A DNA stretch of 7,510 nucleotides from Candidatus Pelagibacterales bacterium (GTDB lineage: Bacteria > Pseudomonadota > Alphaproteobacteria > TMED109). Below the pieces are notes generated by a model, which was given only the letters and a program-made list of their open reading frames with translations, made no database searches and was not told the origin of the DNA. The translations under genes were made by a program, and so were the position numbers. Shown here in pieces: positions 1 through 6,575 of the stretch (positions within the stretch are counted from its first letter, which is position 1; every line of letters begins with the position of its first letter). The DNA is taken from contig PCCU01000046.1 in NCBI GenBank assembly GCA_002732015.1, forward strand, positions 1-7,510, in the 5' to 3' direction.

Positions 1-486
1 ACTTTTTACTACCGTCCTACTGTAACTGAAGCATTTGCTTCAGTAGAATATATTATGACTCAAGTGAACTTTGGTTGGTTAATCCGATCAGTACACAGAT
101 GGTCAGCAAGTATGATGGTTTTAAACATGATTCTACACGTATGTCGTGTTTATTTAACAGGTGGTTTTAAAAAACCAAGAGAACTTACATGGGTTACGGG
201 AGTTGCCTTAGCATCGGTTACTGTTTCGTTCGGTGTTACAGGTTATTCACTACCTTGGGATCAAGTTGGTTACTGGGCTTGTAAAATTGTAACAGGTGTT
301 CCTGATGCAATTCCAATTGTTGGTGATTTAGTTGTTAAAGTTTTACGTGGGGGTGTAAGTGTAGGTCAATCAACACTAACAAGATTCTATAGTGCTCACA
401 CATTTGTATTACCGGTAGTAGCAGCTGTATTAATGCTAACTCACTTTGTAATGATCCGTAAGCAAGGTATTTCCGGTCCATTATAA
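1..486 (+). CDS. petB: Cytochrome b6 (5'-truncated by window edge)
   Basis: This gene encodes cytochrome b6, the di-haem core of the thylakoid cytochrome b6f complex, which passes electrons from plastoquinol to plastocyanin or cytochrome c6. The reading frame is open from base 1 (first residues TFYYRPTVTEAFASVEY), so the true start lies upstream. About 54 of the usual 215 residues are missing, including the Cys that binds haem c' (Cys35 in the family). With family numbering, the four haem-ligand histidines are all present: H86 (SVHRW), H100 (ILHV), H187 (SAHTF) and H202 (LTHF). The quinone-site loop 'GYSLPWDQVGYWACKIVTGVPDAIP' region and the C-terminus RKQGISGPL are conserved. Two cysteines are unusual: C102, where Phe is common (HVFRVY), and C148, where Val is common (WAVK). 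petD follows after 51 bp on the same strand, the usual petBD pair. Confidence 0.98.
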   Translation, partial: TFYYRPTVTEAFASVEYIMTQVNFGWLIRSVHRWSASMMVLNMILHVCRVYLTGGFKKPRELTWVTGVALASVTVSFGVTGYSLPWDQVGYWACKIVTGVPDAIPIVGDLVVKVLRGGVSVGQSTLTRFYSAHTFVLPVVAAVLMLTHFVMIRKQGISGPL

Positions 487-537
487 AAAAAAACTTGCTT
501 TAATTCTTATAAAACAATTAAATACCGCTAACATTTT

Positions 538-1020
538 ATGTCAATTCTAAAAAAGCCAGATCTAGCTGATCCGAAACTAAGAGCAAAATTAGCGAAAGGT
601 ATGGGGCACAACTATTATGGTGAACCTGCTTGGCCTAATGACTTACTTTATATCTTTCCAGTTTGTATCTTAGGTACAATTTCTTGTTGTATTGGTTTAG
701 GTGTATTAGAACCTACACCTCTAGGAGAAAAAGCTGATCCATTTGCAACACCTCTAGAAATTTTACCAGAGTGGTACTTTTTCCCAACGTTCAACCTACT
801 TCGAGTTATTCCTAACAAGCTACTAGGTGTATTCTCGATGGCAGCAGTACCTATTGGGTTAATTACTGTACCATTTATCGAAAATGTTAACAAATTCCAG
901 AACCCATTCCGCCGACCACTGGCATCTTTAGTCTTTTTAGTTGGTACATTTGCTGCATTCTGGTTAGGTATTGGTGCTACAATGCCAATCACGCAAGCGC
1001 TAACATTAGGATTCTTTTAA
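538..1020 (+). CDS. petD: Cytochrome b6f complex subunit IV
   Basis: Subunit IV (PetD) corresponds to the C-terminal half of mitochondrial cytochrome b and completes the quinol-oxidation site of the b6f complex in the thylakoid membrane. The protein is 160 residues, the family length. It starts MSILKKPDL, contains the PEWY quinol-site motif at residues 77-80 followed by FFPTFNLLRVIPNK, and has three hydrophobic spans at about 36-56, 94-114 and 128-148. Three cysteines (C43, C50, C51) fall in the first span, which is more than I expect from the family. The ATG at 538 gives the family N-terminus, and no Shine-Dalgarno sequence is visible upstream. It lies 51 bp after petB and is probably co-transcribed with it. 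A terminator-like hairpin follows at 1088. Confidence 0.98.
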   Translation: MSILKKPDLADPKLRAKLAKGMGHNYYGEPAWPNDLLYIFPVCILGTISCCIGLGVLEPTPLGEKADPFATPLEILPEWYFFPTFNLLRVIPNKLLGVFSMAAVPIGLITVPFIENVNKFQNPFRRPLASLVFLVGTFAAFWLGIGATMPITQALTLGFF

Positions 1021-1087
1021 AAAGAAATTAGCTACTATCTTATTAATTAGACAAAGCTACTTACTTTTATAATTGGTTAATCTTTCG

Positions 1088-1133
1088 AAACTCTGCTAGT
1101 AGTCAAAATTTGTCTACTAGTAGAGTTTTTTTT
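1088..1133 (+). terminator. Hairpin and T-run ending the petB-petD transcript
   Basis: The arms AACTCTGCTAGTAG (1089-1102) and CTACTAGTAGAGTT (1114-1127) pair over 14 bp with a single G-U, and the A at 1088 and T at 1128 add one more pair. The loop is 11 nt, and a run of eight T begins at 1126. It lies about 70 bp after the petD stop on the same strand. It can act as an intrinsic terminator or as a 3'-end stabilising structure, as is common in plastid mRNAs; the sequence alone does not separate these roles. Confidence 0.85.
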
Positions 1134-1178
1134 CTTTAGGAAAACTAAAAACCTGTAAAGTTACCCTTTATTGTTAGC

Positions 1179-1207
1179 TTGACAATTGCATTAAAAGATA
1201 CTATGAT
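1179..1207 (+). promoter_or_regulatory. Sigma70-type (PEP) promoter for trnQ
   Basis: A perfect -35 TTGACA (1179-1184) and a -10 TATGAT (1202-1207, 5 of 6 matches) are separated by 17 bp. The predicted start, near 1214, is about 16 nt before the mature 5' end of trnQ. The element lies after the petD terminator, so trnQ appears to be an independent transcription unit read by the plastid-encoded polymerase. Confidence 0.8.
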
Positions 1208-1229
1208 TACAGTGTAAATAATTTGTTAT

Positions 1230-1301
1230 TGGGGTGTAGCCAAGTGGTAAGGCAACGGACTTTGACTCCGCTATTCGTAGGTTCGAGCCCTACCACCCCA
1301 G
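1230..1301 (+). tRNA. trnQ-UUG: tRNA-Gln (UUG)
   Basis: The 72-nt sequence folds into a full cloverleaf. The acceptor stem is TGGGGTG/CACCCCA with the U1-A72 pair and discriminator G73 typical of tRNA-Gln. The D-stem is GCC/GGC. The anticodon stem is ACGGA/TCCGC (outermost pair mismatched) around the loop CTTTGAC, with anticodon TTG at 1262-1264. The T-stem GTAGG/CCTAC encloses TTCGAGC. CCA is not encoded. No intron is present. The sequence closely resembles other plastid trnQ-UUG genes. Confidence 0.97.
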
Positions 1302-1442
1302 ATAAATAAAACGCGTCGCAAACAATTCAATTAAGTAATATCGTTCTAAAAACGTCATCGGATAATTACTAATAAAATTTAAAAGCTGATTAAATAAAAT
1401 TTAACCTTTTTTCGTGAAACCGTTAGAACCTTAGCAGGGAAT
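1302..1442. other. Spacer between trnQ and a hairpin; no gene recognised
   Basis: This 141-bp AT-rich spacer holds no credible ORF and no second cloverleaf on either strand. It contains two copies of AATAAAATTTAA (1371-1382 and 1393-1404), spaced 22 bp apart. It is probably the 3' trailer of the trnQ transcript, running to the hairpin at 1443, but a small untranslated RNA cannot be excluded. Confidence 0.5.
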
Positions 1443-1483
1443 AAAGAACATTAAGGTAAAACAATTTACCTTAATGTTTTTTT
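1443..1483. terminator. Hairpin between convergent trnQ and trnR
   Basis: The arms AACATTAAGGTAAA (1447-1460) and TTTACCTTAATGTT (1465-1478) pair perfectly over 14 bp around a 4-nt loop. A further G-U and three A-T pairs reach 1443/1482. On the plus strand the stem ends in a run of seven T (1477-1483), so it fits an intrinsic terminator for transcripts coming from trnQ. On the minus strand the sequence after the stem is TTCTTTATT, a weaker U-tract, so it may also stop transcripts coming from trnR. The position between two converging genes suits a bidirectional role. Confidence 0.8.
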
Positions 1484-1501
1484 CAAAATTACTGTTATAT
1501 A

Positions 1502-1575
1502 CGGGCAAGAAGGGATTCGAACCCCTGACACCATGGTTCGTAGCCATGTGCTCTAGTCCACTGAGCTACAAGCCC
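1502..1575 (-). tRNA. trnR-ACG: tRNA-Arg (ACG)
   Basis: On the minus strand the gene starts GGGCTTGTAGCTCAGTGG. It has the anticodon arm CATGG-CTACGAA-CCATG with anticodon ACG (plus-strand bases 1539-1541) and the T-loop TTCGAAT. It ends CTTGCCC with discriminator G. The acceptor stem has mismatches at pairs 5-68 and 6-67; from memory, other plastid trnR-ACG genes also pair imperfectly here. A34 is probably deaminated to inosine so that the tRNA reads CGU, CGC and CGA codons, as known for this tRNA. CCA is not encoded. Confidence 0.96.
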
Positions 1576-1599
1576 TAAATCTAGTTTTATTATAAATAG

Positions 1600-1628
1600 A
1601 TCTTACTAATTTAGTATAGAAAAGTCAA
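1600..1628 (-). promoter_or_regulatory. Candidate promoter for trnR
   Basis: Read on the minus strand, TTGACT (1628-1623, 5 of 6 matches to -35) is followed after 17 bp by TAAGAT (1605-1600, 4 of 6 matches to -10). The predicted start is about 18 nt before the mature trnR 5' end, nearly the same geometry as the trnQ promoter. It lies just downstream of the ycf45 stop, so trnR could also be reached by read-through from ycf45. Confidence 0.5.
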
Positions 1629-1652
1629 CTTACAATTCGAAATTAAAAATTG

Positions 1653-3347
1653 TTATCCTTTTTTTTCCTTTTTGTCTAAGAGTGAATTAGGGTAAATACG
1701 TAATTTACGTTGTTTCTCATTACCAACCGTGATACTTTTTAATTGGTAATGAGCAATTAAATCATACTGTTCTTTCCGCACTTTTGTTGTTTGTGGTGAT
1801 AAATCTACAATAAGATTTTTAGGTATTACAATGTCTTCAATTATTAGGCGGGTTTCTTCTAACGGTGTTAAAAATTGTCTGTATGTACGTTTTAAACGGT
1901 TAAGCGTTTCAGTTTTATTTGTTGTTAATTTAGGAAAATTTTTATTGGTTAATTGAGTCAACGCTTTTGTTATTTGAACTAAACTATTATTTTGTATTGT
2001 ATGGATCTCGATATTTTTTGAATGAGAAATCTGTTTTAACTTTTTGTTATTCTTTACAAGGTTAGCTAAAGCTAAGATAGCATCTGCGTATTGAACTTCT
2101 TTCGTTATAACTATGGGTAAATTTATCGCTTTAATTAAAGATTTTAATTCTTGAATGTTAAGACCATATGTATACAACGTTGTAAATTTCTGTAGTGGGT
2201 CTGCTTTCGACGTTTTTCGAGGTAATTTTTTTAATTTTGTTTTTAACGCAGGATTCTTTGTTGGTTTATTTTGTAAAAAATTAGCTTTACTTTTATTGTT
2301 TTGATTAATATCCACACTTTGCTGTTGGTAAAAAATCTCACAATTTACAAGTGGTTGGTTATCATTTATAAAAGTTCTTTGTTGAATAAAAAAATTTTGT
2401 CCCTTGAGTAGCAAATCAATTGAATGCTCAATATTTGGGTGGATAACCCATGTTGTCGGATTATGTATCTCAATACCAATTTCAAATGTTGGTGATGCTT
2501 TTCGTTCTAGAATACTTTTTGAGGTCCCACGACGTTTTGCTTCTTCATCACCTAAGGTAACATATTGTATACCCCCAATTAAATCCGAAATTGTTGGGTT
2601 TTTAATCAAATTTTTTAACTCATTACCATGGGCAGTGCCAACAAGTTGTACTCCCCTCTCAGCAATTGTACGGGCGGCAGCTGCTTCCAATTCTGTGCCT
2701 ATTTCATCTATAATAATTATTTCCGGCATATGATTTTCTACGGCTTCGATCATCACTTCATGCTGGTTTTGATGGTTTGCTACTTGCATGCGTCGAGCTT
2801 TACCAATTGAAGGGTGTGGTAAATCTCCATCTCCGGCAATTTCATTTGACGTATCAATAATAATGACTCGTTTTTTCATAGAAAGCACTCGAGCAATCTC
2901 ACGTATTGCGGTTGTTTTACCAACTCCGGGCCGGCCTAAAAGTAAAATAGATTTTTGTTGCTCTAAAAGATCTCGAATAATACTTACGGTTCCAAATACT
3001 GCACGGCCTATTCGACACGTTAAACCAATAACATTACCTCGACGATTACGTAAGGAACTGATTCTATGGAGAGTTTTTTCAATCCCTGCACGGTTATCAC
3101 CACTAAATTTACCTAATCGTTTAAGTGTAATATCTAAATCTTGCCAAACAATTGTTCTATATGAAAGATATTCAGACCCTTCAAAAAATCTTGCTTCCGG
3201 TCGTCGTCCAATATCTAAAACAACTTCCGTTAAAGATGCTTTTTGTGGGTGGTTCTCTAATGAAGATTTAATAAAACTTGGTAATACTTCTAAAAGTTGA
3301 TCTAAATCATCTGCAAGCAGCATTGTTTTTGTATTTTCTTTAGTCAT
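1653..3347 (-). CDS. ycf45: Ycf45: AAA-type ATPase with C-terminal R3H-like domain
   Basis: The 564-residue protein is a member of the Ycf45 family, found in cyanobacteria and red-lineage plastids. Its ATPase core is related to SpoIIIAA-type P-loop ATPases; the nuclear-encoded Arabidopsis homologue SPD1 is needed for seedling plastid development. The biochemical role is not established. Residues 10-130 form the conserved N-terminal region (LADDLDQLLEVLPSFIK). The Walker A motif is GRPGVGKTT at 138-146, and Walker B is IIIDEIG at 211-217 with D214 and E215. Conserved TAHG follows at 238-241. Residues about 325-480 are Lys/Asn-rich and look poorly ordered. The last 65 residues match the R3H region and end in RKLRIYP, but the expected R-x3-H appears as R524-K-E-Q-Y528. 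The ATG at 3347 is the first Met and lacks a Shine-Dalgarno site; Met9 is an alternative. A 6-bp inverted repeat (ACAATT/AATTGT, 1632-1653) overlaps the stop. Confidence 0.95.
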   Translation of the reverse strand: MTKENTKTMLLADDLDQLLEVLPSFIKSSLENHPQKASLTEVVLDIGRRPEARFFEGSEYLSYRTIVWQDLDITLKRLGKFSGDNRAGIEKTLHRISSLRNRRGNVIGLTCRIGRAVFGTVSIIRDLLEQQKSILLLGRPGVGKTTAIREIARVLSMKKRVIIIDTSNEIAGDGDLPHPSIGKARRMQVANHQNQHEVMIEAVENHMPEIIIIDEIGTELEAAAARTIAERGVQLVGTAHGNELKNLIKNPTISDLIGGIQYVTLGDEEAKRRGTSKSILERKASPTFEIGIEIHNPTTWVIHPNIEHSIDLLLKGQNFFIQQRTFINDNQPLVNCEIFYQQQSVDINQNNKSKANFLQNKPTKNPALKTKLKKLPRKTSKADPLQKFTTLYTYGLNIQELKSLIKAINLPIVITKEVQYADAILALANLVKNNKKLKQISHSKNIEIHTIQNNSLVQITKALTQLTNKNFPKLTTNKTETLNRLKRTYRQFLTPLEETRLIIEDIVIPKNLIVDLSPQTTKVRKEQYDLIAHYQLKSITVGNEKQRKLRIYPNSLLDKKEKKG

Positions 3348-3413
3348 CTAGACTTAATAGTTTATTAATAAAATAAAATTAATTTTAGAAAAACTTTGGT
3401 ACTTTTGTTTTGT

Positions 3414-3518
3414 CTATATAAATAGTGGAATCGAGTCTAAAATATTCCAACGCACTATAGTTGCAACCACCGTAGATGTAAATGCGACTAAAAGAATGAA
3501 ATTTATATACGCCGACAT
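3414..3518 (-). CDS. Possible small single-span membrane peptide (34 aa), unassigned
   Basis: The ORF runs ATG (3518) to TAG (3414) on the same strand as ycf45 and dnaK, with 66 bp to the ycf45 start. The peptide begins MSAYINFILLVAFTS, has an uninterrupted hydrophobic stretch at residues about 5-22, then Arg23-Trp24-Asn25 and the short tail SIPLFI. This layout resembles the 29-45 aa subunits of plastid photosystems and the b6f complex. The stretch FTSTVVATIVRW loosely recalls PetN (FTFSLSLVVWGR), but the PetN ending W-G-R-x-G is not present, and I could not match PsaI, PsaJ, PsaM, PsbX, PsbY, PetL or PetM either. No Shine-Dalgarno site and no clear promoter are visible. A chance ORF of this size in AT-rich DNA is quite possible, although its codons are less AT-rich than the flanking spacer. 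Confidence 0.35.
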   Translation of the reverse strand: MSAYINFILLVAFTSTVVATIVRWNILDSIPLFI

Positions 3519-3612
3519 AAGTATAATGTATTCTTAAACACTAATTATTCTAGCATATAATATTTTTTTTACTTCACTAGCTTAATGTGTTAAGAAAACC
3601 CATTTATCAAAA

Positions 3613-3686
3613 AAATTATCTTTTCTGAACTTACTTACTTATATTCTTGTTAAAACTTGATAAGGTTGTTTCAGAAAAGATAATTT
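3613..3686 (-). terminator. Inverted repeat at the dnaK 3' end
   Basis: A perfect 17-bp inverted repeat (AAATTATCTTTTCTGAA at 3613-3629, its reverse complement at 3670-3686) encloses 40 nt. It begins 34 bp after the dnaK stop on the minus strand. Read in that direction, the distal arm runs into seven consecutive T (plus-strand A at 3609-3615). The long loop is unusual for a simple intrinsic terminator, so an mRNA 3'-end protection structure is equally likely. Confidence 0.7.
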
Positions 3687-3719
3687 AATAAATACTCTTA
3701 GATAATGTATTTAATTATT

Positions 3720-5558
3720 TTATTTTTCCGTCGAAAAATCTGTTTCGATCGCGTCATCTGCCCCTGGATTTGAAGGTGGTTGACTATTTGCCGCGACAGT
3801 TTGCATATTTTTAAACTGCTCAATAAGACTTTTCATTTTTGTAAAATCTTCGCTATTAACAGCAGTTTCTAGTTCACCTAATAGCTCTTGTAGCTTTTGT
3901 TTTTCTTCAGCCGATTCCATTTCCTCCATTTGTTTCTTTAACTGATAACAAATAGTTTCTGATTGGTTCTTAACATCGATTTGCTCTAGTTTTTCTTTAT
4001 CTTTTGCTGCATTAGCTTCGGCATCTTGAACCATACGTTCCACTTCATCTTTTGGTAAAGTTGAAGCCCCGGTAATCGTTATAGATTGTTGTTTTTTCGT
4101 TGCTTTATCAGTTGCAGTAACGGAAAGAATACCGTTTGCATCAATATCAAAAGTTACCTCAATTTGTGGTACGCCACGTGGTGCTGGTGAAATTCCGTCA
4201 AGTCTAAACGTACCTAAACTTTTATTGTCTTTTGCCAGTTCTCTTTCACCTTGTAAAACATGGATTTCTACATTTGGCTGATTGTCAACAGCTGTTGAGA
4301 AAGTTTCGGATTTTTTTGTTGGTATAATTGTATTTCGTGGCGTAATTTTAGTTGTTACTCCACCTAATGTCTCGACACCTAATGAAAGTGGTGTTACATC
4401 TAGAAGTAAAATATCTTTTACCTCGCCTCCTAAAACTCCAGCTTGAACAGCTGCACCAACCGCTACAACTTCGTCTGGGTTTACTGTTTGGTTAGGCGTT
4501 TTACCTAGTAAATCTTCTACGAGTTTTTGAATCGCAGGGATTCGAGTTGATCCACCAACAAGAACATTTTGGTCAATAGCTGCGGAAGTTAACTCGGCAT
4601 CCTTTAACGATGTTTCAATAGGCGTTTTACATCTTGCTATCAGGTCTGAACAAAGATCTTCAAAGTTTGCTCGTGTTAACGTTTTTTCAATATGTTTTGG
4701 TCCTTCTGGCGTTGAACAGATGAAAGGTAAATTGATTGAACTTTGTTGAAGTGCTGATAATTCAATTTTTGCTTTTTCTGCAGCTTCAGTTAAACGCTGT
4801 AATGCTTGGCTATCTTGCGTTAAATCAATGCCCTCTTGATCTTTAAATTCTTTGATTAACCATTGAACAATTTTTTCATCAAAATCGTCTCCACCAAGAT
4901 GTGTATCTCCAGAAGTAGCTAATACCTCAAAAACACCATCACCAACTTCAAGCACAGAAACATCAAATGTACCACCACCTAAATCAAAAACAAGGATTGT
5001 TTCATTATCTTTTTTATCTAGACCATATGATAATGAAGCTGCTGTTGGTTCGTTAATAATTCGTAAAACTTCAAGACCCGCAATTTTACCAGCATCTTTT
5101 GTTGCTTGACGCTGTGAATCATTAAAATATGCTGGTACAGTAATAACCGCTTGCTTAACAGTTTCACCTAAATACTTTGAAGCATCATCAGCTAATTTAC
5201 GTAAAACTTGAGCTGAAATTTCCTCAGCTGCAAACATTTTATCTAGTGATGAGCACTCAAGCTTAATAATATCTTCGGTTTGGTTTACTTTATAAGAAAC
5301 TTGACGAAGCTCTTCTGTAACCTCACTTGTTTTTCGACCAATAAAACGTTTTACCGAATAAAAAGTGTTTTCTGGGTTAATTACTGCTTGTCTCTTTGCT
5401 ATTTGACCTACAAGTAAATCTCCTTTTTTTGTATAAGCAACAACAGAAGGTGTTGTTCGTTGACCTTCTGAATTTGTAATAACTTCTGGTTTACCACCTT
5501 CCATTACAGCGACTACTGAATTGGTAGTCCCTAAATCTATACCGATTACTTTAACCAT
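3720..5558 (-). CDS. dnaK: Hsp70-type chaperone DnaK
   Basis: DnaK is the ATP-dependent Hsp70 chaperone of the plastid stroma, working with DnaJ and GrpE partners (here presumably nuclear-encoded). The protein is 612 residues, close to the family length. In the nucleotide-binding domain are phosphate-1 GIDLGTTNS (6-14), K70 in YSVKRFIGRK, INEPTAAS (168-175), phosphate-2 FDLGGGTFD (191-199) and the adenosine motif VGGSTRIPA (334-342). The interdomain linker DILLLDVTPLSLG spans about 382-394. The substrate-binding beta-sandwich runs to about residue 500, followed by the helical lid. The tail is acidic (DDAIETDFSTEK). No frameshift or missing catalytic residue is seen. The ATG at 5558 gives the family N-terminus MVKVIGIDLG. 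The gene is transcribed away from rpl3, across a 387-bp spacer. Confidence 0.99.
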   Translation of the reverse strand: MVKVIGIDLGTTNSVVAVMEGGKPEVITNSEGQRTTPSVVAYTKKGDLLVGQIAKRQAVINPENTFYSVKRFIGRKTSEVTEELRQVSYKVNQTEDIIKLECSSLDKMFAAEEISAQVLRKLADDASKYLGETVKQAVITVPAYFNDSQRQATKDAGKIAGLEVLRIINEPTAASLSYGLDKKDNETILVFDLGGGTFDVSVLEVGDGVFEVLATSGDTHLGGDDFDEKIVQWLIKEFKDQEGIDLTQDSQALQRLTEAAEKAKIELSALQQSSINLPFICSTPEGPKHIEKTLTRANFEDLCSDLIARCKTPIETSLKDAELTSAAIDQNVLVGGSTRIPAIQKLVEDLLGKTPNQTVNPDEVVAVGAAVQAGVLGGEVKDILLLDVTPLSLGVETLGGVTTKITPRNTIIPTKKSETFSTAVDNQPNVEIHVLQGERELAKDNKSLGTFRLDGISPAPRGVPQIEVTFDIDANGILSVTATDKATKKQQSITITGASTLPKDEVERMVQDAEANAAKDKEKLEQIDVKNQSETICYQLKKQMEEMESAEEKQKLQELLGELETAVNSEDFTKMKSLIEQFKNMQTVAANSQPPSNPGADDAIETDFSTEK

Positions 5559-5945
5559 TTAAATATTAAATAAAAATAATAATGCAATTTTTCTACTTAA
5601 TATTATTTATAACCGATTCCAAAATATTTGTTTAGGGGTATTTACCGCAGTATTAACGTAATTTTTTAAACAATCTTTTAATTACATTTTCCAAACACCA
5701 TGGCCGAAACGACCGGTTTTTTAGTTACATTTAAATTTACCAAAATGCAGAATAACTATCACTTTGATATGAGTTTAAAAACTATTTAAACCGCGACTTA
5801 ATTTTTTCTATGTGGACAGTGGACAAACATAATGTAATTTTTTTATAATAGGAGTTACATAGCATACCAGATTTACGTTCAAAGGTATCTATTAAAAGTT
5901 TTATAAACTTGCTTTGTTATAAAAAATTGCCAAATTTTTTTCTTT
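5559..5945. other. Divergent dnaK/rpl3 intergenic region
   Basis: This 387-bp spacer separates the divergent starts of dnaK and rpl3. It carries a strong plus-strand promoter at 5820. I found no convincing -35/-10 pair for dnaK on the minus strand. A small palindrome, GGTATTTACC, lies at about 5637-5646. A 29-codon plus-strand ORF at 5700-5789 (start MAETTGFLVTF) has no recognisable character. After the promoter, the probable rpl3 leader can form two small stems: ATACC/GGTAT (5864-5868/5884-5888) and AAGTTT/AAACTT (5896-5901/5905-5910). No tRNA or other known RNA is recognised. Confidence 0.6.
5820..5849 (+). promoter_or_regulatory. Sigma70-type promoter for the rpl3 ribosomal-protein cluster
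   Basis: TGGACA (5820-5825, 5 of 6 matches to -35) and a perfect TATAAT (5844-5849) are separated by 18 bp. Transcription would start near 5856, giving a leader of about 90 nt before rpl3. The -35 hexamer is part of the second copy of a tandem heptamer, GTGGACA (5812-5818 and 5819-5825). Confidence 0.7.
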
Positions 5946-6575
5946 ATGTCTATCGGCTTATTCACAAGAAAAATTGGTATGACCCAAGTTTTTGATAAAG
6001 ATGGGGCACTTTTACCAGTTACAATTTTACGTGCTGAACCATGTAAAATAAGTCAAATAAAAACAATACAAACAGATGGCTATAATGCTGTCCAGGTTGC
6101 ATATTGTAAAGAAAAATTTAACAAGTTGACTCAAGCGCAACAAGGCCATTTAAAAAATTTAAATGGCGAAGGTTTCAAATTTTTCGGTGAGTTTCGAGTA
6201 AAAGATCCTAATGCATATAAATTAGGCCAAACACTTAATGTACAAGATTTTGAAGAAGGTCAAACTGTGCGTTTAACAGGAAAAACAATCGGTAAAGGTT
6301 TTACAGGTAACCAAAAACGACACAATTTTAGCCGAGGTCCAATGACTCATGGATCTAAAAACCACCGATTACCTGGTAGTATTGGTGCCGGAAGTACACC
6401 TGGACGTGTTTATCCAGGAAAAAAGATGGCAGGGCACCTAGGTAACGCTAATGTTACTCTTAAAAACACAAAAATTATATACGTAAACGAAGCGGAAAAT
6501 ATTTTAGTTGTAAAGGGTTCAGTCCCTGGAAAAAGAAATAACATCTTAAAATTATCTGCCCCAAAAACGTATTAA
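5946..6575 (+). CDS. rpl3: 50S ribosomal protein L3
   Basis: L3 is a primary binding protein of the large subunit's 23S rRNA whose central loop reaches towards the peptidyl-transferase centre. The 209-residue length equals that of the E. coli protein. The N-terminus MSIGLFTRKIGMTQVF and the central stretch GKGFTGNQKRHNFSRGPMTHGS, followed by HRLPGSIGAG and TPGRVYPGKKMAGHLGN, are diagnostic. At the position of E. coli Gln150, which PrmB methylates, this protein has Ser150. It is the first gene of the S10-type cluster here. The ATG at 5946 has no Shine-Dalgarno site, only a T-rich leader. rpl23 follows after 36 bp; the usual neighbour rpl4 is missing. Confidence 0.98.
   Translation: MSIGLFTRKIGMTQVFDKDGALLPVTILRAEPCKISQIKTIQTDGYNAVQVAYCKEKFNKLTQAQQGHLKNLNGEGFKFFGEFRVKDPNAYKLGQTLNVQDFEEGQTVRLTGKTIGKGFTGNQKRHNFSRGPMTHGSKNHRLPGSIGAGSTPGRVYPGKKMAGHLGNANVTLKNTKIIYVNEAENILVVKGSVPGKRNNILKLSAPKTY

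Noticed and set aside
648..992. Minus-strand ORF of 114 codons opposite petD
   Set aside because: It lies wholly inside the conserved petD gene and shows no family motif; a coding-strand shadow.
1311..1350. GTCGCAAACAATTC resembles the resume region of tmRNA (ssrA)
   Set aside because: No tRNA-like acceptor and T-arm domain surrounds it, the frame stops after six codons (A-N-N-S-I-K), and the mature trnQ end lies only about 15 bp upstream.
2404..3300. Three plus-strand ORFs (109, 60 and 170 codons) opposite ycf45
   Set aside because: They are antisense to the conserved ATPase core and have no recognisable features.
3551..3570. TATAAT-like boxes in the spacer upstream of ycf45 and the 34-aa ORF
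   Set aside because: The region is AT-rich and no -35 element lies at a proper distance on either strand.
5702..5724. Weak hairpin GGCCG/CGGTT followed by six T
   Set aside because: The stem has only five pairs, two of them G-U, and there is no upstream gene on that strand to terminate.
5700..5789. 29-codon plus-strand ORF starting MAETTGFLVTF in the dnaK/rpl3 spacer
   Set aside because: It has no recognisable domain or membrane span, no ribosome-binding signal and no promoter of its own, and it ends before the rpl3 promoter. A chance ORF is the simplest reading.
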